Shown here in pieces: positions 1 through 8,391 of a stretch of 64,000 nucleotides of DNA. How positions within the stretch are numbered: position 1 is the stretch's first letter; every line of letters begins with the position of its first letter. The DNA lies in the NCBI GenBank assembly GCA_036337945.1, contig JAYZDF010000124.1:4305-68304 (forward strand), in the 5' to 3' direction. This stretch comes from JAYZDF01 sp036337945. GTDB lineage: Bacteria; Myxococcota; Kuafuiibacteriia; Kuafuiibacteriales; Kuafuiibacteriaceae. The position numbers and the translations under genes are program-made. The notes under the pieces were generated by a model. That model had not been told where the DNA came from. It did no database searches and worked only from the letters and a program-made list of their open reading frames with translations.

Positions 1-100
1 CAGTTCCTTTGACATCGAATAAACGCCTGAATTCTCTCGGCATACAAGCTGACGAGTGTCTATAGATGAAATCGAAATGAATGTGCGCTAAACATACGCT

Positions 101-685
101 GTGACTTCCGAATCTCCCGAATTCATTTCTGAGAGCCTGTCGAATTGTGTTCTTCGGGATGCAAACGCAAGCAATTACAGAATCGGCGACTTGATCAAAG
201 ACCAACCAGCGTTCCTGCTGTTCATTCGACATTTCGGATGCATCGGTTGTAGCGAAAACATCGCAACGATGTCGCCCCGATTTCCGGAACTTGCCCGTTT
301 GGGAGTGAGAACGCTTGTGATTGGCTGTGGTGCCTCTCTATTCATCGAAGGATTCATAGAGCGGCATAATCTTATCGACAGCCATGCCGAGTTCTACAGT
401 GATGACACGCTCTCTTCCCATAAGGCCGCTGGCTTGATGTATGGTTCGTGGGGAGGTTTTCGCCCGAGAGCCCTCCTTGAGATGGGCAGAGCATACTTCA
501 ATGGACATGTCTCCCGTGAACATCAAGGCGACATCAAACAGCATGCGGGCGCAGTATTCTTAGATCATAAGGGCCAGATAAAATTATACCATCGTAACCA
601 AAGCCTCGGTGACCACGTCGATCCAGCAAAAGTGATAGATGTTGCGCTCGTGGAGTACGCCCGAATGAACCGAGAAATGGTGTGA
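101..685 (+). CDS. PRXL2/SelL-like thioredoxin-fold (AhpC/TSA) protein
   Basis: Predicted cytosolic redox protein of the AhpC/TSA_2 (PRXL2/SelL-like) thioredoxin superfamily. A CxxC pair sits in the sequence RHFGCIGCSE near residues 43-52. In SelL selenoproteins this pair is UxxU; here both positions are cysteine codons. The fold continues with LGVRTLVIGCG and a later stretch AGAVFLDHKGQIKLYH, typical of the peroxiredoxin-like core. At 194 residues it is about family length. The start is GTG. The stop overlaps the next gene by 4 nt, so the two are translationally coupled. The substrate is unknown; a thiol oxidoreductase or peroxide-reducing role is an inference from the fold. Confidence 0.75.
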   Translation: MTSESPEFISESLSNCVLRDANASNYRIGDLIKDQPAFLLFIRHFGCIGCSENIATMSPRFPELARLGVRTLVIGCGASLFIEGFIERHNLIDSHAEFYSDDTLSSHKAAGLMYGSWGGFRPRALLEMGRAYFNGHVSREHQGDIKQHAGAVFLDHKGQIKLYHRNQSLGDHVDPAKVIDVALVEYARMNREMV

Positions 686-1326
686 ATGCAATGGTTGAAT
701 ATTTTGTACATGTTGCCAATGTTTTGATCCTTATCTCGTTCTCCGTACGAAGCATGTTGCTGCTCCGAACGTTAAACGTCATTGCTGGAGGCTTCTTCAT
801 CGTTTGGGCCTTTTCATTTGAACAACCGCTTTGGGCCTCTATCGGCTGGAGTATTGTGTTCGGCATGGTGAATACCTGGCGAATATGGACCACTATCCTA
901 GAACGAAGACCACCCACACTTACGCCTGAGGAGCAGAGGCTTTGGAAAAACGGCTTTGCGGATTTAGAAGCGAGAGAATTCAGGAAACTTATCGACATCG
1001 GCACTTGGGGAGATGAAAATCCCCCACAGCCTCTGGTGGAAAATGGCCATTTGCCTAAAAGAATTTGGATGCTCGCATCCGGGTGTATTTCCGTTCAAAG
1101 AAATGAGAGCGTTTTAAGACACCTCAAAGCGGGAGATTTCGTCGGCGAAACTTGTTTCTTCGCTAGGGAGCCGAGTCAGGCGGATGCCGTCGTTTCCGAG
1201 TCAGTTCGCTACGTGAGCTGGAATGTCGAGGACCTCGAACGATTTATGACCCAGCAACCGGAAACCGGTGCCAAACTACAGCGAATATTCGGGCAGGGTC
1301 TCGCACGGAAGCTCGCGGCAGCCTAA
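682..1326 (+). CDS. Popeye-domain (POPDC-like) membrane cyclic-nucleotide-binding protein
   Basis: N-terminal hydrophobic region with about three membrane segments (residues 5-70), then a cytosolic domain of about 140 residues. The junction carries LLERRPP-like charged residues followed by LTPEEQRLW and a REFRKLIDIG stretch, which is the pattern of bacterial Popeye proteins. The second half (HLKAGDFVGETCFF, then SVRYVSWNVEDLERF) looks like a cyclic-nucleotide-binding barrel. The start is GTG inside the GTGA overlap with the preceding redox gene; an ATG three codons later (691) is an alternative. The likely role is a membrane cNMP sensor, but no ligand can be assigned from sequence. Confidence 0.7.
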   Translation: MNAMVEYFVHVANVLILISFSVRSMLLLRTLNVIAGGFFIVWAFSFEQPLWASIGWSIVFGMVNTWRIWTTILERRPPTLTPEEQRLWKNGFADLEAREFRKLIDIGTWGDENPPQPLVENGHLPKRIWMLASGCISVQRNESVLRHLKAGDFVGETCFFAREPSQADAVVSESVRYVSWNVEDLERFMTQQPETGAKLQRIFGQGLARKLAAA

Positions 1327-1344
1327 CTCACCGACTCGGAACCT

Positions 1345-2064
1345 TTATAGCTCCCAGCCCAGACTAATACCCAAAAAACCGGTGTGCACATAACTCACTA
1401 AGGTTTCGTTCAAATAATCTTCTCCTGCTCTTGCCAGCTCGTTGACTGACGATTCGAAACGAGGACGAGGCGTCCACTGCGGCGTAATCACGGAGGAAGC
1501 CGCCACCGTGAACGCGCCTCCCAGTGAGGTACGCAAAAATAAGCCACGCCACAAACTCCAGCTCCACCCAAGCTCAAGGTTGAGCATGTGAGAGGTTGAT
1601 GCAACAGAGAGGTTGCGCTCGGAGTTAGCGCCTGATGAGAGTTCCTGTCCTGTCAAAACTGCCACGAGTTCTGCTCCACTCAATCCACCACCTAAAGTCA
1701 CCAGCGTATAGCCTCCTGAAAAATGAAAGCCACGTTGCTTCCAAGGTCTCCACCCCACCAAAGCTCTCCAAACCAACGAATTTTCAAGTGCTGCCGAAAT
1801 GAGTGTGGATACCTCCGGACTGTACCAGCCTAATCCTTCTGAAGCGGCATTTATGGTGTCTACGTACGATTCTGGTAACGTGCCGAGCGAAGTAGAGAGG
1901 AGTAATCGCCTCGGGCCCTCTATCTCGATCTTGCCACCAATCATTACCGGGAAGTCCGTTCCAACCTCCGCTCTATAAGTCCAAAGCGATTCAGATTGCG
2001 CAAAAGCTGCATTGCCATTTCCGACAACGAAGCAACACAGCAAGATGAATTTCCAAATCCTCAT
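1345..2064 (-). CDS. Hypothetical outer-membrane beta-barrel-like protein
   Basis: 239 residues with a clear Sec signal peptide ending near AFAQS (residue 23). The mature part alternates polar and hydrophobic residues, is rich in W, G and aromatic residues (for example WSWSLWRGLFLRTSLGG) and ends in GISLGWEL, as expected for a small outer-membrane barrel. No specific family was recognised. It lies 57 nt downstream of the thioredoxin/TPR half-gene on the same strand and may be co-transcribed with it. Confidence 0.55.
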   Translation of the reverse strand: MRIWKFILLCCFVVGNGNAAFAQSESLWTYRAEVGTDFPVMIGGKIEIEGPRRLLLSTSLGTLPESYVDTINAASEGLGWYSPEVSTLISAALENSLVWRALVGWRPWKQRGFHFSGGYTLVTLGGGLSGAELVAVLTGQELSSGANSERNLSVASTSHMLNLELGWSWSLWRGLFLRTSLGGAFTVAASSVITPQWTPRPRFESSVNELARAGEDYLNETLVSYVHTGFLGISLGWEL

Positions 2065-2121
2065 ATAGACTCTTTAGCACGTCCGAGACGGCAGAAAGAA
2101 GTGTTCCGCCGTTTTGATTCT

Positions 2122-3669
2122 CTAACGACGCGGTCGTGAACCAAATTTTTGCAATAGGCTCTTCGCGGTCTGGTTTCCAGGCTCGGCGTCAAGCGCCTTT
2201 CCAAAGGCTCCTGCTGCCTCCTCAAAACGTTTTTGGATAGCATATGCCTTTCCTAGGTTTATCCAAGCAGATGCATTCTGAGGCTGCAGTTCAACCACAG
2301 TACGGAATGTCTTTACCACTGCGTCGAAATCACGGATGGAACTTTGCGCGGCTCCCAAAGACATTAGATACTGAATATTTTTCGGGTCCAGCGAAGAAGC
2401 TTTTTCAAATGCTCTCCATGCCGGTTTCACCTGCCCTAGCCGCTTTTGAGCGACTCCAAGTACGTACCACGCGTAATGCGCCTCAGGCGCGACCTTCGTT
2501 GCTTTTACGAGTGGCTTGATTGCGTCTTTGGGGCTTTCGAGCATCAAATGAACATTACCGAGTTGAATGAGAAACTGTGCGTTATCAGGGTGACTTGCGA
2601 CGGCCTCACGCAGTAAGGACAAAGCTTCTTTCTTGCGACCCTGGATGAGATAAGATTCCGTAATCGGTCGCACAAACTCTGGATTTAACTGTTCATCCGC
2701 TAGTTCAGAAAGCGTCGAAATAAGTTCATCTTCCGTTACTGGACGTGAAAAGACCCGAACCAGCGTACCCGTTCCCGAGAATACAAACGTAGACGGCAAT
2801 GGAATTTCGCCGTCTGAACCAAAATACGATTCAACGAGCGCATCATCGGCGACGAATTGTTCATACGTAAGCCCGAAGTTTTTGATGGCCTCTTCGACCA
2901 GCTTCCTTTTCTCGCGCTCCACTGAGACGCCAATGAACTGCACCTTTCCTCTGTACCGCTTTGATACTTTTTCAAGGTCAGGCAGTTCCGTCTTGCACGG
3001 CTTACACCAAGGTGCCCAAAAGTTTATCACGGCAGGGACACCCGAAGTGGCGAGAGCTTTTCTCTGTCCCGTCAAAGTCTCAGCGAGGATATTCAATGAC
3101 TTACGCTTGGCCATTTGGTTCGCATTCGACTGAGACCATTTTGCGATTGTCTTTTCCGCCAACTCTTTTTGGCCTTCCGTAAGCACATACAGACTTCCGG
3201 CGTCTATATCCGTGAAAACAGATTCATCGCCACTCGGCCAGCGAACAGTGATCTCATCGACAGATTGCGATTTTCCTAAGCCAAAATGAAGGTCTCGAGG
3301 CACCTGACTCTGAAAGCCTGCTGTCAGCTTCACGTAGTCTCGCTGAACCGTATCGCCGACGCGGACGCGAACTTCGGCGCCCAGGCCATAATAATGAGTT
3401 TTGGTAGCCTTCAGTTTTAGGCGGATGAAGTTTTGACGAGGCAGACGGTTCTCAAAAAGCTTCAAACGTTGAAGACTTGACGTAACGACATCCAGGTCAC
3501 CGTCACGATCAAAATCCGCCGCAACAATTGCTCGCTCATCATCGAGAGAGTCTAGACCAAGGACGTAGGCCGTCTGGAAGAAGTCTTTCGCTGTATTCGG
3601 ATTATGAAAAAACACATTCCGCTCACGGCCCGAAAAGCTCCCTCGAAAATCGTGAGGCGACTGCAACAA
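2122..3669 (-). CDS. ASPIC/UnbV-thioredoxin-TPR protein: downstream part of a gene split by an in-frame TGA
   Basis: C-terminal continuation of the FG-GAP protein at 3733-5508. The reading frame is the same and open all the way to the TGA at 3733-3735; 3669 is only the first TTG after it. Domains in order: end of an FG-GAP region (DFDRDGDLDVV), an ASPIC/UnbV domain (GLGAEVRVRVG, LHFGLGKSQSVDEITVRWPS), a TlpA-like thioredoxin domain with NFWAPWCKPCKTELP (CxxC) near residues 217-231, then at least four TPR units. Without the stop the protein would be about 1,128 residues. It may be translated independently, by readthrough, or not at all. Its role is unknown; the family is secreted or surface-associated. 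Confidence 0.6.
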   Translation of the reverse strand: MLQSPHDFRGSFSGRERNVFFHNPNTAKDFFQTAYVLGLDSLDDERAIVAADFDRDGDLDVVTSSLQRLKLFENRLPRQNFIRLKLKATKTHYYGLGAEVRVRVGDTVQRDYVKLTAGFQSQVPRDLHFGLGKSQSVDEITVRWPSGDESVFTDIDAGSLYVLTEGQKELAEKTIAKWSQSNANQMAKRKSLNILAETLTGQRKALATSGVPAVINFWAPWCKPCKTELPDLEKVSKRYRGKVQFIGVSVEREKRKLVEEAIKNFGLTYEQFVADDALVESYFGSDGEIPLPSTFVFSGTGTLVRVFSRPVTEDELISTLSELADEQLNPEFVRPITESYLIQGRKKEALSLLREAVASHPDNAQFLIQLGNVHLMLESPKDAIKPLVKATKVAPEAHYAWYVLGVAQKRLGQVKPAWRAFEKASSLDPKNIQYLMSLGAAQSSIRDFDAVVKTFRTVVELQPQNASAWINLGKAYAIQKRFEEAAGAFGKALDAEPGNQTAKSLLQKFGSRPRR

Positions 3670-3732
3670 CTCCGTCGCCGTCTTTCTTTCTAAGGAACGA
3701 GCATCTGCGACAACCTGCCGCCAAAAAACAGG

Positions 3733-3735
3733 TCA
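3733..3735 (-). other. In-frame TGA interrupting a single long reading frame
   Basis: On the minus strand the frame reads DADAPDF, TGA, PVFWRQVVADAR and stays open without a frameshift from 5508 to 2122 (1,129 codons counting both stops). A single-base change from TGG (Trp) or TGC/TGT (Cys) would restore the gene. The options are a nonsense mutation, a sequencing error, programmed readthrough or selenocysteine. A short weak stem (ACCTG/CAGGT) begins at the TGA with GG in its loop, but I do not consider it a convincing SECIS. Confidence 0.75.
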
Positions 3736-5508
3736 GAAGTCAGGAGCGTCAGCATCCTCGTGACTGGTGAAACCATTCGCGACATAAAGGTCTTTATCTC
3801 CATCGTTGTCATAGTCGAAAAAAATATTTCCCCAGGCCCACTCAGCCAACGCGACTTTCTTTTCTGCAGATTTATCCGTCCACACACCGTCTTCAAATTC
3901 GAACAAGGTATTGCCCGCTGCGAAGGCTTCAAGCAGCTCCTTTGTTTTAGGAGCAAGATCATCGACAAGTGGAATAATTCGATTGCCTGCATGAGAATAC
4001 ATATTTGAAATTGAAATCGAATAAGCACCGGTATTGTCGTAGTCGGCCATACTGAAGCCCATGCTGAAGCCTCGGCCTTTGTGAAGGGGGTGAGTATTAT
4101 CTTCCGTGAACAGACCTTTGCCATTGTTTATATAGTAGTTGTTCTGACCATAATCATTGCCGATGAACAGGTCGTAGTCTCCATCTTGGTCAAAGTCGTA
4201 ACATTCTGAGACGTAGGAGTACTGTGTTTTTGTAAGGCCTCGCTTTTCACCTTCTTCTCTGAATCGCAAGTTTCCTTGATTTATGAAGAGAAGATTGCGT
4301 GTCCCGTCGGTTCCATTAATAGAGTTAAAGTTTTCGAAGCCCGATTCAGCGTGGTCGTAACCCAAGAATACGAGGTCTAGAAGCTGATCTTTGTTCACAT
4401 CGCAGGCAACTATGCTTTCATAATTCGGTTTCTTTATGCTCGGGAGAGAAAAAGATAAAGCGCCCTTCTTTCGGCGAAACTCGCCTTTCTGGGTCTCGTA
4501 GAGCGCTGCTTCACTTTTCTGGGTCGAGGCAAAAACATGAGTACTTACTAACTCTTCGTCACCATCATTATCGAGGTCTACAGCCAAATAGAATTTCGCG
4601 GAGGCGTTTTCTTGGTCAATGGCATCAATTTTTTGGGGAACAAAACCGCCCGTGCGGTCATTGATAAACAAACGCGCGTCTTTATAGAACCGCGTGGCAA
4701 GTATGTCGTCGTAACCATCACCATCATAATCGAAGACAGAGAGGCCACCGACCGTATTGAGGCGGCGGATATCAATCATTCTCTGCACGTTTTTTTGGTT
4801 TTGTTCAGAGTCGTGTAATCGAAGCCCAACAAACTGGGAAATATCCCGAAAAACAGGTGCCTGGCTTTGAACAAACTGGCCGCCCTGCCATGAGATGCGG
4901 CGAATTTTCCAACCTGAACCAATTTTTCCTCTCTTCGCTTCGAGTCGAACATCTCCGCTAAGCTCTTGCCTCTTCTCGCCCGCTCCTTTGGATTGAATCT
5001 TGTACCCGGCAATTTGGAAGTGAACATCTTGCACGGTCGTCAGGCGATCAGCCGCCACGTAAGAATGAAAGACTCGCCAGTTTGCTCGTTCGACCTGCGT
5101 TAATTCTTCAGAGAAACTGACAACGGACCGGATAAACTCTTGCTTTTCCGCAGGGGAATTGGTTGCAGGAACTGAAACTCCGTACACAGACCCTTCAGGC
5201 TTTAGCTTGATTTCGGATTTTTTTGGGAAACTTCCGGAAAAGTCAGCGGAAAAGGCTGAGCCGATCAATTCACCATCACCTGTTTTGACGCCACGCATAA
5301 GACTTCGAACAACAAGCTTTTTAACTTCGCCGGCCACTTTTTCGGAATAATCAATATTTCGTAAGTAGTCGGCCGGAACCGGAATATCTGCCACTGTACG
5401 GTGTGGAGTCTTCTGGCAGGCTGAAGCCGAACCCAGTAGCGTCAATGCCGACGCCACTAGGTATGAAGCTCGCTTTGCAGAACGATTTATGGGTAAACGG
5501 CTCACCAC
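3733..5508 (-). CDS. Secreted FG-GAP/VCBS-repeat (CRTAC1-like) protein, N-terminal part
   Basis: 591 residues ending at an in-frame TGA. It begins (GTG) with a Sec or lipoprotein-type signal (hydrophobic stretch ending SASACQK). About 200 residues of uncharacterised sequence follow, then repeated FG-GAP/VCBS calcium-binding motifs such as DYDGDGYDDILATRF, DLDNDGDEELV, DFDQDGDYDLFIG and DYDNDGDKDLYVANG. These form a beta-propeller as in CRTAC1/ASPIC proteins. The frame stays open after the TGA and resumes with FWRQVV, a sequence usual in full-length family members, then the ASPIC domain. So this is the front half of one larger gene. It is probably exported to the periplasm or surface. Confidence 0.65.
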   Translation of the reverse strand: MVSRLPINRSAKRASYLVASALTLLGSASACQKTPHRTVADIPVPADYLRNIDYSEKVAGEVKKLVVRSLMRGVKTGDGELIGSAFSADFSGSFPKKSEIKLKPEGSVYGVSVPATNSPAEKQEFIRSVVSFSEELTQVERANWRVFHSYVAADRLTTVQDVHFQIAGYKIQSKGAGEKRQELSGDVRLEAKRGKIGSGWKIRRISWQGGQFVQSQAPVFRDISQFVGLRLHDSEQNQKNVQRMIDIRRLNTVGGLSVFDYDGDGYDDILATRFYKDARLFINDRTGGFVPQKIDAIDQENASAKFYLAVDLDNDGDEELVSTHVFASTQKSEAALYETQKGEFRRKKGALSFSLPSIKKPNYESIVACDVNKDQLLDLVFLGYDHAESGFENFNSINGTDGTRNLLFINQGNLRFREEGEKRGLTKTQYSYVSECYDFDQDGDYDLFIGNDYGQNNYYINNGKGLFTEDNTHPLHKGRGFSMGFSMADYDNTGAYSISISNMYSHAGNRIIPLVDDLAPKTKELLEAFAAGNTLFEFEDGVWTDKSAEKKVALAEWAWGNIFFDYDNDGDKDLYVANGFTSHEDADAPDF

Positions 5509-5627
5509 AGCAACCTGACATACTTTGCATAGGTTTCTTTGAGCCTGTTTTCCAGCACTAAAGCCCTAAATCGAAGCGCGTTGACTGGATTTCGCGGGAA
5601 TTGACATGCCGATAGCTCTCGTCGAAG

Positions 5628-6044
5628 GTGTTCGATGTGGACAAATCATCCTCAAAAAGACTTCGTGATTTACTTGCATCACTCTCACCAGAAATAAGGC
5701 CGGGCACTTTTGTATTTGTTTCAGTCCCTCACGGGTCCCAACAACTGACCAAGCTTGATCCGATGGGCTGGTTTCAAGAGGATGAGGGAATAAGTGCTAT
5801 TGTCCCCGAAGAGAACGCTCGAGACATGGAATTCGATACTGTATTTCGGTGTATCAAACTCGGAGTAAATTCGAAGCTGAACGATGTGGGTCTTACGGCA
5901 GCAGTCTCCACAGCGCTAGCGGAGGCCGGGATTTCTGCGAATGTCGTCGCTGCTCTACAGCATGACTATATTTTTGTTCCAAAAGCGAAAGCCGAACAGG
6001 CCCTAGCAGTCCTGATGAAGCTATCTGAACACTCGTGGTCCTGA
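5628..6044 (+). CDS. ACT-domain protein (DUF2241/ACT_3-ACT_7 type)
   Basis: 138 residues. It matches the small tandem-ACT family with the pattern FVFVSVPHG, DPMGWFQEDEGISAIVPEE, then KLNDVGLTAAVSTALAEAGI and NVVAALQHDYIFVP. These proteins are cytosolic and presumed to bind small ligands such as amino acids. The start is GTG at 5628; a second GTG lies at 5637. It is transcribed away from the FG-GAP gene with about 120 nt between them and stands alone. The ligand is unknown. Confidence 0.75.
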   Translation: MFDVDKSSSKRLRDLLASLSPEIRPGTFVFVSVPHGSQQLTKLDPMGWFQEDEGISAIVPEENARDMEFDTVFRCIKLGVNSKLNDVGLTAAVSTALAEAGISANVVAALQHDYIFVPKAKAEQALAVLMKLSEHSWS

Positions 6045-6254
6045 CAGCCTGGCGAAGGAAACTATTTTATGCCGTTGGAATAACAAGAATCGATTCACGG
6101 ACTGAGCGCCACAAAACGGGCCTCCCGTTCCGGCTTCAACTACAATTATTCAAAGAAATCCATAAGTTGCTTATCACCCCGCCAGCCTTGACAGAATTCA
6201 GCGCGGGGACGTAAATAGAAGCTAACATTGAGCGGGCCGTTAAAAATATTGCTT

Positions 6255-6632
6255 ATGCGACTACTCGCCAGTGCGTTCATCGTACTCGCTATCGCGCCCG
6301 CCTCCTCGATCAGTGAGACCTTGTATTTTTGCGCGATGAGCGACGGCTATCGCGAGCAATGCTGCTGCAAGCCCCAAGCCTCCTCTGGAGAACTTGCCCA
6401 AATAAGCGCCGGTCAGTGTGCGAAAAGTATTGATATCGAAGGCTTTCATCGAGTGTTCTCTTCTGAACGAGCTGAGAGAGAAAATCGAGGCGACAGCACA
6501 GCGAACATCGCGCGTGAGAGCATCGCGTTTCCTTCAACGCCTTCGATTAGGGCGACCTTCGCGCTTTCTGCCGAAAGGCACAGAGCAGATAAGCAACATC
6601 TACGAATCCTGCAGTGTACCTGGCTGATCTGA
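6255..6632 (+). CDS. Small secreted Cys-rich protein at the head of a copper cluster
   Basis: About 125 residues from the ATG at 6255; a TTG nine codons upstream is less likely. It has a Sec signal peptide (LLASAFIVLAIAPASS) and then a compact cysteine motif YFCAMSDGYREQCCCKP near residues 24-40. Such C-x(n)-CCC patterns suit a periplasmic Cu(I) or heavy-metal ligand site. It lies just upstream of a multicopper oxidase, a His-rich lipoprotein and an efflux channel, so metal handling is a reasonable inference. I know no named family for it. The C-terminal half has no recognisable domain. Confidence 0.5.
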   Translation: MRLLASAFIVLAIAPASSISETLYFCAMSDGYREQCCCKPQASSGELAQISAGQCAKSIDIEGFHRVFSSERAERENRGDSTANIARESIAFPSTPSIRATFALSAERHRADKQHLRILQCTWLI

Positions 6633-6739
6633 TCATTACTTCCCTCAGCCGCCAGATGAGTCTGGCCTTACTACAGACAGAAATTTGAGTCACCGGCAAG
6701 ATACGAGAGTTCGCCTGTGGCTTTACGGAGACATCAAAA

Positions 6740-8068
6740 ATGGTAACGAGAAGAGAAATTCTCTCCGCGGGCGCAATTGTGGCTGGTGGATTGACGGTAA
6801 GCAAGAAAGCTCAAGCTTCCGCAAATGGTAAATCGAGAAAGTGGGAAAGTTCGTATAGCGGCCATAAACGTGAAGCAATGCGTCCTGGCAGACCAGGTAA
6901 GGACTATCAACCAGTGGTCACACCCGGCAACACCACGTTGCCCTTCAAGATTGTTGATGGGGTAAAGGTATTTCATCTGATTGCAGAAGAAGTAGAGCAC
7001 GAATTCTGCCCGGGTTTGAAATCCACTTGTTGGGGATACAACGGAAGGGTTCACGGTCCAACGATTGAGGCCGTTGAAGGAGATAAGGTCCGCGTTTATG
7101 TGACCAATCGTCTCATTGCACCTACGACCGTTCATTGGCACGGCGTGTTTTTGCCTAGCGGGATGGATGGTGTCGGTGGTCTCAATCAAGCCCCAATCAA
7201 ACCTGGCGAAACATTTATGTACGAGTGGACGTTTCGGCAGCATGGAACATTCATGTACCACTCCCATCATGACGAAATGACGCAGATGGCATTGGGAATG
7301 ATGGGTATGATCGTAGTTCATCCTCGAAGACCAGCTCGAAATTACCGAGTGGACCGCGATTTCGTGATCATGCTGAGTGAGTGGAGTATCAAGCCAGGAA
7401 CGTCCAGACCAAACTCAATTGCAATGAATGACTTCAATGTCCTTACAATGAATGCCCGTGCATTTCCGGGAACTGAAGCACTGGTATGCAAAAAAGGTGA
7501 CCGAGTTCGTATTCGCATTGGGAACCTCAGCGCCATGGACCATCACTCTATTCATCTGCATGGTCATTACTTCAAAGTAGTGGCGACAGATGGAGGACAA
7601 ATTCCAGTTTCCGCACAGTGGCCAGAAACCACTGTGATCGTGCCTACTGGTGCAAGCAGAGATATCGAGTTCATCGCCTCAGAAGAAGGAGACTGGGCCT
7701 TTCACTGCCATATGACCCATCACGGCATGAATCAGATGGGCCACGATTTTCCAAATATGATCGGCGCGAACATTGCAAATTTAGACGAACAGGTTCGAAG
7801 ACTTTTACCGGGATACATGACGATGGGGCATGACGGTATGGGTGAACACGTATTGATGGAGATGCCCGCTCCTCCGAATAGTATTCCTATGCTGGGCGCA
7901 AAAGGTCCGCATGGGGGAATAACGATGGGCGGAATGTTCAGCATCGTCAAAGTCAGAAAAAAAGTCTCGGCAGACTATCGCGACCCGGGCTGGTATCAAG
8001 CACCAAAAGAAACGATAGCAAAACAAGCGACCGCTGAAGCGTTGGAGAAGGATGGCATCATAACATGA
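6740..8068 (+). CDS. Tat-exported multicopper oxidase (copper-resistance type)
   Basis: Periplasmic multicopper oxidase, probably oxidising Cu(I) or phenolic substrates. The N-terminus TRREILSAGAIVAGG is Tat-like. All four copper-binding motifs are visible: HWHG, HSHHDE, HSIHLHGH and HCHMTHH, the last supplying the type 1 Cys-His ligands. The C-terminal region is Met- and His-rich (MTMGHDGMGEHVLMEM), as in CopA/CueO-type enzymes that bind extra copper. At 442 residues it is on the short side for three-domain oxidases. The stop overlaps the His-rich lipoprotein gene (ATGA), which ties the two together. An enzyme of the copper-tolerance CopA type is most likely; bilirubin-oxidase or laccase-like activity is the alternative. 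Confidence 0.88.
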   Translation: MVTRREILSAGAIVAGGLTVSKKAQASANGKSRKWESSYSGHKREAMRPGRPGKDYQPVVTPGNTTLPFKIVDGVKVFHLIAEEVEHEFCPGLKSTCWGYNGRVHGPTIEAVEGDKVRVYVTNRLIAPTTVHWHGVFLPSGMDGVGGLNQAPIKPGETFMYEWTFRQHGTFMYHSHHDEMTQMALGMMGMIVVHPRRPARNYRVDRDFVIMLSEWSIKPGTSRPNSIAMNDFNVLTMNARAFPGTEALVCKKGDRVRIRIGNLSAMDHHSIHLHGHYFKVVATDGGQIPVSAQWPETTVIVPTGASRDIEFIASEEGDWAFHCHMTHHGMNQMGHDFPNMIGANIANLDEQVRRLLPGYMTMGHDGMGEHVLMEMPAPPNSIPMLGAKGPHGGITMGGMFSIVKVRKKVSADYRDPGWYQAPKETIAKQATAEALEKDGIIT

Positions 8069-8391
8069 AATATTTGATCCTCGCTGTGCTATTCGGCGTT
8101 TCAGCATGTGCAGCTTCCACCGTGCTTGATCAATCAGGCGATAATCACCCAGCGAATAGTGCGTCGGGAGGAAACGCTAAGGTCACCGAACACACTAAAT
8201 TAGATTTTTCGAGTGATCAGTTTCGGTCCAGGGCAAGAGTAAAGTCTGGACATCATCACCATCACCATCAGCCATCATCGAGACCAGCATCGCAACCATC
8301 ATCGAGACCGGCATCGCAACCATCATCGAGACCAGCATCGCAGCCTTCGTCGCAGCATCCACATGGACATGAGGGACACCACCATGACTAA
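8065..8391 (+). CDS. Small His-rich lipoprotein with natural His6 and PSSRPASQ repeats
   Basis: 108 residues. The lipoprotein signal ends GVSAC (Cys15). The middle is unremarkable; the C-terminus has six consecutive histidines, then three copies of an eight-residue PSSRPASQ repeat and a His-rich tail (HPHGHEGHHHD). It is probably a periplasmic or outer-membrane metal-binding lipoprotein that buffers copper for the adjacent oxidase and efflux channel. Translation is coupled upstream (ATGA) and the 3' end overlaps the next gene by 8 nt. The function is inferred from composition and neighbours. Confidence 0.75.
   Translation: MKYLILAVLFGVSACAASTVLDQSGDNHPANSASGGNAKVTEHTKLDFSSDQFRSRARVKSGHHHHHHQPSSRPASQPSSRPASQPSSRPASQPSSQHPHGHEGHHHD
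8272..8343 (+). repeat. Three tandem 24-bp repeats inside the His-rich lipoprotein gene
   Basis: Three near-identical 24-bp units at 8272-8295, 8296-8319 and 8320-8343, differing by single bases. Each encodes PSSRPASQ, and a degenerate fourth copy follows. Being a multiple of three they can expand or contract without changing frame. Confidence 0.9.

Noticed and set aside
3690..3735. A SECIS element after the in-frame TGA at 3733
   Set aside because: Only a 5-bp stem around a GG-containing loop directly at the TGA and a weak GTCGC/GCGAC pair farther on were found. Spacing and stability are not convincing, so selenocysteine is left as one option only.
6734..7321. A 195-codon minus-strand open frame over the multicopper oxidase gene
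   Set aside because: The plus-strand frame carries all four copper-binding motifs. The antisense product has no recognisable feature.
8272..8343. CRISPR-like repeat
   Set aside because: The 24-bp units are directly adjacent without spacers and encode an in-frame PSSRPASQ protein repeat.
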